64,000 nucleotides of DNA from Polytrichum commune (Eukaryota > Streptophyta > Polytrichopsida > Polytrichales > Polytrichaceae). The stretch lies in the NCBI GenBank assembly GCA_950295325.1, contig OX485804.1:11408001-11472000 (forward strand), written 5' to 3'. The position numbers and the translations under genes are program-made. Under the pieces are notes generated by a model. The model worked only from the letters and a program-made list of their open reading frames with translations. It had not been told where the DNA came from and ran no database searches. Of the stretch, positions 35,843 to 47,600 are shown in pieces. Within the stretch, counting starts at the first letter, position 1, and every line of letters begins with the position of its first letter.

Positions 35843-38800
35843 ATGAAGATGTGGTGGCCCTGGATGTGTGGAGCGGTGGCGGTGGTTGTGTGCAGTTTGG
35901 CATTTGGGGGGGAGGGGGCTGACCCGTCGCAGATCGTGGACAGCTTGCCGGGGCAGCCTCGTGTGGGATTTAAGCAGTACGCGGGATACGTGACGGTGGA
36001 CGATGTCAAAGGGCGGGCATTTTTCTACTGGTTTGTCCAAGCGGATCATAAGAAGTCGGCCTCGTTGCCCGTCTCTTTCTGGTTCAATGGAGGTCCGCCT
36101 TTGAACTCTTTCCTCCTCGATCACAGTGAGGAGTGAACATGAGCTTATGCTCTACCGCCGTAGATTTGGTGGTGAAAGCCATGGTAGAATGGGCTATTTT
36201 CTTCGTGCAATTTCCTTCAGATCGCACGAAGTTCCGAGGTTACTTTGTGAAGCTGTTCTCCTCGAAAGTGCTGGTTGGAGGATTCCTACTGATCAATACA
36301 AGATAAACGTCACCAACATCTCAAAATGAATCTGTGGAGCGAAGGGTTTCAGATTGATCTCTTTCAGAATGTTTTCACGCAAATATATATGTCATCAATA
36401 GGTGGCTCCTGATGACAAGATGCAATTGATGATGTCACAGGCCCAGGATGCTCTTCAATAGGAGCAGGTGCAATGTCGGAGCTGGGCCCTTTCTTCAACA
36501 AGAACGAGGGCGCTGGACTGGTTCGCAACAAACATGCATGGAATAGAGGTACACACATTCATTGTTCAGGAGTATGATGATGAGAAACTATGTCGCAGTC
36601 GTGTATGCGAGCATGAAATTTCCTACTCTAGTTCCTCCCTGCCTGAGATTAATTGCATCACAGAGAGACTGTTGACGTTTCCGTGTAAATAGAAATTCAT
36701 CAGAACCGGCAGTAGTAGTGGGTTTCTGATTGTCCCCATGTTTGTTTATTAATTGTGATGATAAGCCAAGCTGGGCTACTTCCTGCTGGAAAGTTTGATC
36801 TTTATCAGTGTAGGTGTTTGAGTTGTCAACAGTTTCGAACATCGTCTTTGTGGATTCACCAGCGGGTGTGGGCTACTCCTACTCAAACACGACATCAGAT
36901 TATGATTACTTCGACGATGAACTCACAGGTAAATGGTTTGACACGTAAACCCCACCGAAATGTACCCAGTTCCAAAATAACAGCTCCATCGGTAACCAAG
37001 AAAAACCTTCCTGCAAGCATCATAAGTCGATTCATTACTGGTCGAATAGAATTGGTAAAATATCTTTTGTAACTGGGAATCGCATATTATTGCAGCTGTG
37101 GATTCTCTTGCTTTCGTCGTCGGCTGGTTCACCAAGTTTCCAGAGTACCGGCACAATGATGTCTACCTTCTCGGAGAGAGTTACACAGGTATATATATAC
37201 ACATCCATGCCCGTTAATCGATTGAATGGGTCAATCATTTTTGCTACCTTAAAAACTACCGAACTAGCAGGACTTACTCGGCGATTGATTACACAATATG
37301 GAAGGAAAATTCTTAAGAGTTCATGTGACGTGACCAATACAGGTCATTATGCTCCAAATCTGGCGAAGAAGATCCTGTTACACAACGAGGTGCCTGGCAG
37401 CTTCCACATCAATCTCAAAGGTTTTATGGTAAATTTATATATACCTTTGTTCTACAAATCAACTGACTATCCCCATAATTCTGTCAATGTTTGTGGGTGA
37501 CTGCATGCGTAAGTGTGAGTTGTTGTTCACAGATTTTGGACAAATGAATTGAGGTGGATAATATGTTGTGTCTGTGGAACCAGATAGGTAATCCTTGGAC
37601 AGATTCATACTACGACAACAAGGGGGCAGTCGATTTCTGGTACTACCACTCTTTGATCTCGGATGAAACGTACGCGGAGATTCAGAAGAACTGCGACTAC
37701 AAAGTGGAACCTGCAGTTGGATTCTCAAATAGTGCGGCTTGTCAAAATGCTGCCAACCATGCTTCCAATCTTGAAATGGCTGAGATTGACGCCTATAACA
37801 TTTATGCTGGAAATTGCAACTCGGCCAGTGTAAATGACTCCAAGGTCACCAAGGTAGGCTGGAACTCAGATTGTATATTATATGCAGTTATTGCATTGTC
37901 ACCTGTATCAAGGAAGCTGTCCAACATCAATAATGAATCTTCTAAGAAAAAACAATGCCAGAAGGTACTACTGTGAGCAGTTTTATATCAACTGTATACT
38001 AACAATCTAATGTGCCCAAAAACAAATCTGATTTTGCCCGGGAATTGTGATCTAACACATTGATGCTGTACAGACAAGACCAAGCTTCTTCCTGGGATTG
38101 AAAGACTCAAATTTCTGTTCCCCTGACACGACCACACCATACCTCAACTTGCCTGAAGTAAAAGCTGCACTTCATGCTCTACCTGGCATCAATTGGACGG
38201 AATGCAGGTGAGGAAATTTCATGGTCGTAGCTGCTGATGATGTATATAACTGAATGGAAAATTAAATACATGGCTACTCAGCTAATTCTGACGGGCGGAG
38301 TGCTGCTGGTTGTCATAATGTGCAGTTTGGTAATAAACAGTCAATACAGCGTGACAAGCGTCGTGCAGTCCATGCTACCTGTTTACAGATACCTTCTCAC
38401 GAAGAACCTTAAAATTTGGATATACAGGTAAATGATGAAATCTCCAGAGCCGTTTTAACATTTGTGAAAAATTGCATTGGACTCAACAAGCAGCTTGAAT
38501 TAGCGAATATAATACTGCAGGCAAGCTGTGAGCTGAAAACATCTGTACTTTTGCTTAATTACATTGCAGTGGAGACATAGATGGAGTGGTTCCCACGACG
38601 GGAACAAGATACTGGCTACGACAGCTTGGTCTTCCTGTTATGTCACCATGGTATCCTTGGAACCACACTACACAGGTATGATCATTTTACATTGGAAATT
38701 TTTCTTTCCACATTATACAAGATATGAATAAGATGATGTACGGATTTTCTACCCCGGGTTGTGGAATGCTGCTTGAGTTTGTATTTGAAAGAAGGAATGG

Positions 38801-39174
38801 ATCACTGTGGATAATGTTTCCATCCCTCAGCACAATCCTTAATTTTTCATAGAAATCTGACTGAATTCTAGAAGTAAAGACTACCTCATTTTAAATTTCA
38901 GAATGTAATCTTTTCTGATGTCCGTGATGTCAACTTAGAATGTAATCTGTTTAGAATCGCATATTGTCAAAAAGATCACGGGAGAATATTGACATGTGAT
39001 ACTTATATAGCGAGCTTGGTCATGTGGCAGGTAGGAGGATGGACACAAGTCTACAAGGGTTTAACATTTGTGACGGTGAGGGATGCCGGTCATATGGTTC
39101 CAGCTGACAAACCTTCACAAGCTTTGCAAGTTTTTAGAAGATTTCTAGCTGGAACACCACTTCCTAAGTTCTAG
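35843..39174 (+). CDS. Serine carboxypeptidase-like protein (S10), ten exons
   Basis: Splicing exons 35843-36092, 36441-36548, 36833-36928, 37096-37188, 37343-37428, 37584-37853, 38074-38207, 38341-38427, 38570-38675 and 39031-39174 gives 457 codons in one continuous frame; all nine introns are GT...AG with matching phases. The N-terminus has a hydrophobic signal peptide (about residues 1-26), so the enzyme should enter the secretory or vacuolar route. S10 motifs appear in order: NGGPGCSS (82-89, joined across intron 1), [10 protein letters not shown] (128-137), GESYTG with catalytic Ser180, SGDIDGVVP with Asp377, and DAGHMVP with His431. The family removes C-terminal residues from peptides, or acts as acyltransferases in some plant lineages; substrate cannot be told here. 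Length is normal and the triad complete, so it looks functional. Exon 8, the least conserved part, is the least certain. Confidence 0.93.
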
Positions 39175-40891
39175 CAATGAGGGTACTTTAGACAGTAGTC
39201 TGGAAAGTGTATGCAGTAGTTGTGGAATATATAGGCAGCAGGAGTCCAGGAGGTTCTGTTTCCTTGAAACCTCCCAAGTGGAGGTTTCTCTCTCAAACTC
39301 TACATATTTGGCTTTCACCCCATTCAAAACCTCAAAGGAGCACCATTCAAATAGCCACAAGGTCCAAGAAGTCACTTTCAATCAATTTTTCTCTTCAGAA
39401 AACACGGTTTCATGGGTACAATATTCCTAACTGTCAAGATGTTTTGAAGGGCTATTCGACCAATAAAACCATGTATTCTGAACCTCATGAGTTTCAAACA
39501 CTATCTAAATTGCGTGTTATCTTTGACATATGCTTCATCCACCAGGTTTTACTTTTTGTTTTTAATGAGATCTTACTTTGCACTTGCACATGCATGTTGG
39601 GCAGAGTCTCTTTTTAGATACAGGTTACCTGTAAAGCTCAACTTGAACCCAACAATGCTTTAAACTCATCATGCTTTGACAATTTATATTCTTAACCTTA
39701 TTGAAGAACCACATCATTTCAGGAATGCCACTTTTGAATGTATTCCCATCTCACTCCCATATCATGGACAAGAGGCTGTAAGACTTGTATGGCATGTAAG
39801 TGATAAAAGGTAGATGTGTGTTATTTAATCACTGTCCTCTCTGCACCCACTACTCATAGAATACAAAATATGCAATTAGTCCGAGATGATTAGCAAATCT
39901 AAACCATGCCCATAGATATTTGCCTTATAATTTCTGGAGCTCATATGAATATCTTATTCATTTTCAAAGTGTAGAATCCCCTGCTCTTTAAGTGGTCAGA
40001 TAGCTCCCCCTATTCATGTTGACTATTAGGCCTAGAATGGTTAGCATATTCTGAGAACATGGTCCAATCTCTTTTAAACAAATATCTCTTTGGTATTTGT
40101 TCTTAGATCCACACCTGAACTCATACGACTCAAATTTATGTGTCCAGATTATTGGTGTGCTGGAATCAGGCACGTCTACCTTAGTAACAGCAGATGATGG
40201 TCTTTGAATGTGTTGGTTGAGGATCGACCCAGCTTTTAGGATAAACTGATGACATTCATTTCCAAAGCACATGGTGCATGACATTGAGCAAGACATCAGA
40301 AACCCTCAAAATTAATAGTTGCTTCAACCCTCATTTTGAACAGGTGCATGCTCATACAAGATTTCATAGATCGGAGATTGGCAAATCAAAAGTGAGTGTC
40401 CTATTTCCTGAAGATAATAGGCTATGGTTAGATCTGTCATGCTTGTCGAGGCTCTGATAAGGAGGTAATGGACTTCAGTTCTTGATTTCAAACATTTTGG
40501 GACCAAGATATTATTTATGAAAGTTAAGATCGGGTGGAGATAAAAAGTGGTTACTTAGGCTCCCCAATGCAAAGAGCGTCACTACTAGCATATATGGTTC
40601 TTGTCCAGTTTCACCCCAGTAACTCCCAGGTGCGTGGGTCATACTGCAACTTGCTCCAAATAATGAGGGACAAAGTGTGCACATTGAGTGCATCGACTAT
40701 AAGGATCCATTGCAACTGGAAATAATAATAAATGAGGTCATTAAAAGCTCTGTGTAGATGTGCATGCAAGGTAATTTCACGATCGCCCACCTGGAAAACC
40801 TCAATTTTCCCATTTTTCAGAGTGAATAGGTTTAGGATACATTATGCATAAGGCCTCTGCATATTGATAACATACCTCAAACGAGGAAGAC
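39175..40891. other. 3' flank of the carboxypeptidase gene, then intergenic
   Basis: No gene is recognised. An AATAAA at 39462-39467 lies about 290 bases after the stop and could serve as a polyadenylation signal. The open frame at 39207-39617 has no recognised motif and probably reflects the 3' untranslated region and beyond. Confidence 0.4.
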
Positions 40892-41359
40892 CAAGAGAAC
40901 TAGCACAGCGGCCCATAACCATCAAACACAACATGGTCATGTACATGCTCTGTGGCCATACATCACAACATTTGTCAATTTTGTAATCTTCAAATCCAGC
41001 CTTTATTTCAAAATTTGCAAAAATTCTTTACTGCTTGCATAAAAACTCAAGAGAACTAGCAAATCGGCTCATAACCATCAAAGACAACATGGTCATGTAC
41101 ATGCTCTATGGCCACACATCACAAAATTTGTCAATTTTGTAATCTTCAAATCCAGCCTTTACTTCAAAATTTGCAAAAATCCTTTGCTGCTTGCATAGAA
41201 ACCCAAGAGAACTAGCAAATCGGCCCATAACCGTCAAACACAACATGGTCATGTACATGTTGTGTGGCCATACATCACAACATTTGCCAATCTTGTAATC
41301 TTCAAATCCAGCCTTTACTTCAAAATTTGCAAAAACCCTTTGTTGCTTGCATAAAAACA
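40892..41359 (-). repeat. Three tandem 156 bp units
   Basis: Units begin with CAAGAGAAC at 40892, 41048 and 41204, giving an exact 156-base period twice. 156 is 52 codons, so a minus-strand frame repeats its protein reading: FANFEVKAGFEDYKI and MYMTMLCL recur. The frame is open for about 1.7 units (41106-41378) and then broken by a stop at the unit junction. This could be a decayed repeat-protein exon or a chance open frame in a minisatellite. A CATGGC triplication (about 41358-41377) borders it. Confidence 0.7.
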
Positions 41360-44300
41360 TGGCCATGGCCATGGCCACGATATAGACGGCTAGTCAACCC
41401 ATTATACTAGCTGTCACTACTGATGCCAAAGTCTACATGAAGACTTTTGCTTGCCGAGACATTACTTATGCATTTTCACTCAAATCATAACTACATCATC
41501 ATAAGCTCATTCCAAGGGCCCACAAATTATACTTTACTCCCCACTACAATTAAATGTTGGTGGCACAACCACTTGGCCTACACACATGGAGCTACCAACT
41601 ACATACCACAGAAGGCGGCCTTCCCGTTTAGTGCTTGAAGTTCGGCTTCTGATTCATTTGAAGGAATTTGCTGGGCCACATAATTTCATACCCAATGCCC
41701 CATCGAATGTTCCAAGTGTAGGGTCAATGTTCGTTCAAAGTAGTAGACCTACTCCCTCCTTCGTCTACTTGGTCACGATCGATGTAACCATAGACTGCGC
41801 TTCATGGAGATAATCTAAAGCATCCTCACCTTCCAAAACAAAATGCTTGCCAACCCGGCCTTTTCTCACAATCTCAGTGCCAGACTGTGGGTGCAATAGC
41901 AGCGGGGGGGGGGGGGGGGGTGCAGTTCTCTACCACAATAGCATTTGATGCAAGGTGAGCACTTGATGAATACCCTGACCAACCAAAGATTGAGATTTGG
42001 CTTACAAACCCCTCCCAATATTTAGGCATTCTAGGAAGCAAACATCAATGCACAATTTAGTTGAAGAAGATCAAATTACAATTGATGCCAGAATCACCGT
42101 CACAACAAAACCTCCTAGCCACAATTTTCTACATCCTTGTTATTCACAAGGTACCAGGCCCCATTTGATGGCAAATTTTTACATCTCATTTTCTTGCCTC
42201 CCTACACCATTGACATTTCTTGCTTTCATTGATTTCTCCAAAACTTCAATCACTTCCAGCACAAATTTCAATGTCTTTTTTCTTTTTTCAAAAAAGCAAC
42301 AAACTCCAACAATGTCATGCTACCCATGACATAACCAACCAACAAAATTCATCGTGATCAATTCGTTCATTGACATCATGGATTATTTGCACAGATCAAG
42401 CATAAAAACATGAGTGAACCACATTGCCAAGAAATCTATCATCCCACCCTTTGCATTCTTCCCCTTTCCTTGGGATGAAGAGCTAGGGAGTCATGGCACA
42501 TCCCCGAATTGGTGCAAGTTGCCTTGGACACCTTTGGGTACATTTCCATGCATTACTAGTGAAAGGTTTTGCTCAAGCCTTTATTATCAAGAAAAGACAA
42601 TACTATGCATGGCTTCCAGATCATCGCAGTTTACAAAAAGTGTTTGCAAGGTCCTCACAGGGCAGCTTTGTCAAGCTTGGCACATGTTCACCTCAGGCAG
42701 GCATCAACCACTTTGATGGTTTAGTTGGGCCATTTTGAATATCAAGTGGGTACTCGTTTTCAAGGATTCAGGTAGGGCTACCTTAAGGTGACGCCTTCAT
42801 CAACAGGTCGCATAGCTCCTTCATTGTTTCCTCCAACACCATAACCATTTCCACAAGCTTCTTTGAGTCCAACCTGCATTCACCCCTCGAGAAGAACAAA
42901 GAAAAATACAAATACAAATACAAAATGTAGTTTTTTTGTAAGCAAACATTCAATTTGTGCACAAATTCTCATACACATCAAATCCCATGACATAGGATGT
43001 CATCTAACTTGCGTATAAATTTCACTTTACTGAAACTAATCCTCTTCACATGTGAATGTGGTTCAATCATTGTTCAATGTCATACTATAACAATCAAGTA
43101 TAATCAATGGACCATGGCCAACATAAACCCATCTGAACCTAAAAAATAAATAGAATAGGCATGAAGGTAGGCGTACAAATTTAACACTATCTTACCTTCT
43201 CTAAGATTGTGTGTCCCCCCAATGTGTGCCGTATGGTTCAAAGTTGTTGTTTATTTCAAAATTACTGAAGCTCTTATCCCATTGTTACGGCCTTGACCAC
43301 ATCCAAGGTATGGAGTCACTTCATCATCAGTTTCTATGTTCCCAGTTAAGTTTCGTGAAATACAAGCCATCGCCCAAAAATGAAGAGACATTACATCATT
43401 GTCTGTACGACAATGTATACATCACTAAATCAAGACTCGAATGAAAACACAAACCAGCAATGTGTCTCATAACAAAGCATCTTCCTTCCTGACACTTAAA
43501 TTCTTTTCCGTTCCCACATACGCTCAAACACTAATCATGCACTTGAAATGGGGTGATCATCCTTAGTATTCCAAAACGTGTGTTCTAATCAATCATCGGG
43601 ACTCATGTTTAGATGTCGTTTATGATCATCATCTGTGATCGACCCAATATTTGTGTCGATAATGCATCTCACTATTGTACGATCTTCATGGATCGGATAT
43701 AAAAATTGCCGAATGTTGCATTATTTTGGCGTGGACTAACAAATTTTTTCATGAGTTCAGCATTATAAAGGAAATATCTAAGGTCAATATTACGGATATA
43801 TAAGAAACATGAACTAAACACAAAATGGTCTCAAAAAATTAGCTGCCAAAGGACAAATTTTTTTTTTTATAAAAAAAACACAAGAATTTGAACAATGATT
43901 GATTATAAATATGTTTCACAACTTGTATTGGTAAGATTCAAGATTCCCTCGATTCGCCTCCTATTCATATTAGCCATAAATGGTAGAAATTTTGTGAACT
44001 ATCTAAAACACTAACCCAATATTCATTAAAATGAGAGGTTTCCAGTGAATTGGGAGTTTGTAAAGCAAACTATTACTCCAAGAATGATGTGAAAACCACT
44101 GGAAAGTTGTAGAGGTCAAGTAAAAACATAACATTTGATCAAGAAATATCAACTGGAAAGATCACAATGACCAAATTTTATTTATAATCTACATCGATTA
44201 GTTCAAAAACTTACATAATACCATGACGGGTGTGTTATAGTTGCCATGAGTACGATTCATGGCAGCATTGTGTCCTATATAGTATCCGCAAAATGCTATT

Positions 44301-44498
44301 ATCTATGTAGAATATACTTAGAATCTATAATGTGAGCAAAAACTACATGTGTGATTTACTCTTGAGCATCTCCATTGCCTTCATAATCTCTAGCCCTCTA
44401 CTGTAGCCATTATCAACTTTCTTGTACTGGCGTAGCTGTTGTAGCTTCTACATTTGTATGAACTTTCGGTCCCATGCATCAAGACATAGAGGATTGCA
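41360..44498. other. Intergenic, no gene seen
   Basis: It contains a G run at about 41905-41920 and short plus-strand frames, of which 42493-42738 (81 codons) looks the most protein-like but is not recognised. No splice-consistent gene or bounded transposon was found. Confidence 0.4.
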
Positions 44499-47400
44499 TC
44501 AGGTCGGTGGTCCGCCTTCGTGGGTCTTTGTCTTCCGTACACCTAAGGATTGGACACGTGGACGTGGAAGTGCCGGTGCTTGAGAAGGGACTTGGACTAT
44601 CTCTTCATGTGACACTTCGGGCACGGCAGATCCCATCCCTACCACAGAAATCAACTTTCCAAAATCCTCGAACAACTTCCTCTGCGGTACTCTCTCAGAA
44701 GCAGAAGGCGACCTACGGGAGGTAGTGGGATCCCTAGACCGGAGAGGCGAAGGAGAATAAGATTTACGCAAACGATGGGCCCCATTTGGTGGAGTATCCA
44801 CCACACCATCTTCCACGGGCTTGGTAGAAAAATCCATTGTAGAATTGGCAGTTGTTGCGGAGCAAAGAAAGTTACCGGTACTGAGAATTGCATTTTGACC
44901 ATACTCCAAGAAGAAATCATCCGATGCTACACATGGAAGGATAGCCCTCTGGGGAACCAAGGTCGATGGAAGAAAATTCGGGAAAAATAATACATTTACA
45001 TCAAATTCAAACAAATATCAAAGGACAATCACACATCAAGTATTGACTATACACAAACATAAAATATCCACAATATTAGATTGAGCCAACCTAATCAACA
45101 ACATAATTTTTGTAAATCATAATGCACTAAGTTTGAATATTACATGAATTACAAATTTACACATGATGGAAAATGATATCACGCGAGCTATATAAGCGAG
45201 GACCTATCCTAAGCTTGCAGAGAGTCTAACAACTCCCATCTCATACTTGCAGTTACGAGGGCACATCATGCACTTTTGTCATTTTCTTCAAAAGGGTTGA
45301 TGGACGAGAAATCGTCAATTCTAGAAGACTGACATCTTGAATTGACGTGTCATCGTTTAGAATAGAAGGTACAATCGGCACATTTATACTAGTGGATGGT
45401 GGTGCAAGAAGAATTTTGGGAGCCAGAGAAAGGAAAGATGTACTAGGATCATTCAAGTCATTGACATGGCCTGCAAATTGAAAACATTATGAAGATATTT
45501 GTGAGAACATCGTACATTTGGCCATTAAGTATTGAGAATTAAAATACAAAATTGATTTTGGAAATTAAAAATTCCATGGTTGATCCACTTGAGGTTCTGT
45601 TTCAACACAAAATGTATCTTGCCTACCGAACTCTACAACTATGTTCAAGTTATGATACAAATAAGGTTGAGCTGCTTTTAGAATCTATGCAATGAGACCG
45701 AGATATCATATAGGACAACCTGTAGAGGTGTGTGTGCCGGATGAAGGAGAATTGTGCGTGACTAACTCAACGGGCTCTACATTCATTAGACGGATGTCCT
45801 CATCGGGTGGAGTTGTTGTCATTGTGGACTGAGCACCAAGTATCGCCCCATCAATTTCCTGGACTTCAGCAATGGCTGGTGAGGCATGAGTCTCGAGGAA
45901 GCTCTCTGACGGAAGAATAGAAGGAGACACCACAATTGTATTCATAGGCGCAGGTGCAATCACAGGATGAAGAATTGGAGAAGGAAGTCCCATGACATAA
46001 GGAACAGGAGCTAGAACCACCGAAGGAGGAAGAGCGCGACCAGATTCAGCCAAGCTTGAATCCCCACTATGCATAGATTTTGAGGTCTAACCTTAGATCA
46101 TCAATGGGTTGGAGGTTGCATTTGGAAGCAAATAAACAAGTTGAAATATAGCTTTCAACTGGTTCATGATGGCATCATGATAGCTGTCTAACTTATTGTC
46201 ATCATGCATTGTTGAAGTTCATCCATTCGCTTGTTGGTTTGGGCATACATTGCAAAACTCTGTGCTCGGTCGTGTAGTCTCTCCTCTATCAAGATCTCAA
46301 TTTGAGCCTACATGTCGTCCCGGTCATCTATGGCCCTCTTCCGCTTCTTTTCTATTGTAAGTGGCGGTGACATGCTCAATGGCTGTATATTAACGGGCTA
46401 AAACGACGACGCCGACGATCCACGTACACTTTGAAAGAGATTCACAGGCGGCGTACATTGTTGTTTATGATCCTTATCAAACTCCATATTGTCCTCTTCC
46501 GATGATAAATTCATGCTCTCACGACGAGATATTTTTGTTTGACCCGGCGGAGTGTAAGGCAAATCCCGCTCATATTTAGACTTAGATTTCTTTCTTGATG
46601 ACAAAGGTGTAGATGACCCAACAGACTTACTACTATATTTTTCCTCATCCACAAAGTATTCCTTTGGCAAGAAATCATTTTTGTCCAAGGAATTAAACAG
46701 ATATGCAATATCAGCCCACTACTGAGACTCGTTTGAGGTCCCCACAACGAAGACGTTGAGACCCAATATTGGCAGATGAATCACAACAACAACTTATCGA
46801 AAGCTCACATTTGTCGAAGCGAATGATAACCAGGAGTCAAATTAGGTCACTAAAGAAATGACAAATGTAATATAACGTTGAGTCTACCTAAACAACTAAT
46901 ACCATTGCGGCACAAATGAACTTCGCTCTAACAAATAACGACATAACACCCATCCTACCAACGCAAAATCTTCTTAGAATATTCAAATAGAACTCCATCC
47001 TAAGTTTCATGTTGTGTATCATGTACTTCAACTCATTGTACGCCCTGGGCTTGTTGAAGACGTCCGTATCCGGAGCACGGTATGTTGGTTTTGGAGTATG
47101 GATTGAATTGTTTGTCTTATTCTGTAAAAATGAAACATACACAATCTCTATTGCTTTGCTCTTACTGGAAGACTAGTCTTCCATACGCTCATGCCTTGCG
47201 GGTCAATAGTCTACGTAATCAATCCGATAATCCTTCAGACCCTCGTGGCTCTCTACAAAATTTTGAACCTACACGTGCTCCACCATACCTAAGCAAATAA
47301 ACAACCAAACCGGGATATTTTCTAGCATATTATTTTTTCTTCTTGAAGGATGACATTGTTGCGTAGAAGTATGACATCATTGGCGTATTATTCCCCTTGT

Positions 47401-47600
47401 TGAGAACCACCGGTGTGAATCGGAAATTGATGATTCCAAAGTTTATATCACCTACGGTGCTATTCGTGAAACAAGTTTCCGGTCTTTGGTTTCCAACTTG
47501 TCTTCTCATTAAATTTCAACATCATGTCTGGGTCGCAGAGTTCCCCATGGGTAACACTAAAAATGACTTCACTCCACACATTCAAGACATCAACCGGAAT
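44499..47600 (-). pseudogene. Eroded relative of the DGQHS gene at 54-59 kb
   Basis: Read on the minus strand, pieces occur in the same order as in the 54337-59421 gene. Near 47430-47350 a frame gives INFRFTPVVLNKGNN, comparable to IKFEYSIFHSTYVPAKTEG in the other copy. At 47142-46888 come AYNELK and MKLRMEFYLNIL ending in FICAAMV, against YNELRD, MELRMEFYVSVL and FIYAAMV. Then follow a charged segment (46688-46398), a coiled-coil-like helix near 46370-46190 broken by stops, a proline-rich segment (46074-45706) and a serine/arginine-rich tail (45014-44499). Stops and frame changes are frequent. GC is lower than in the younger copy and no TACGAACG palindromes are present. The part matching the first exon was not found. 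Confidence 0.6.

Noticed and set aside
42493-42738. 81-codon plus-strand frame (KKRQYYAWLPDHRSLQKVF)
   Set aside because: It looks somewhat protein-like, but no family, splice partners or second copy could be found and a second frame overlaps it.
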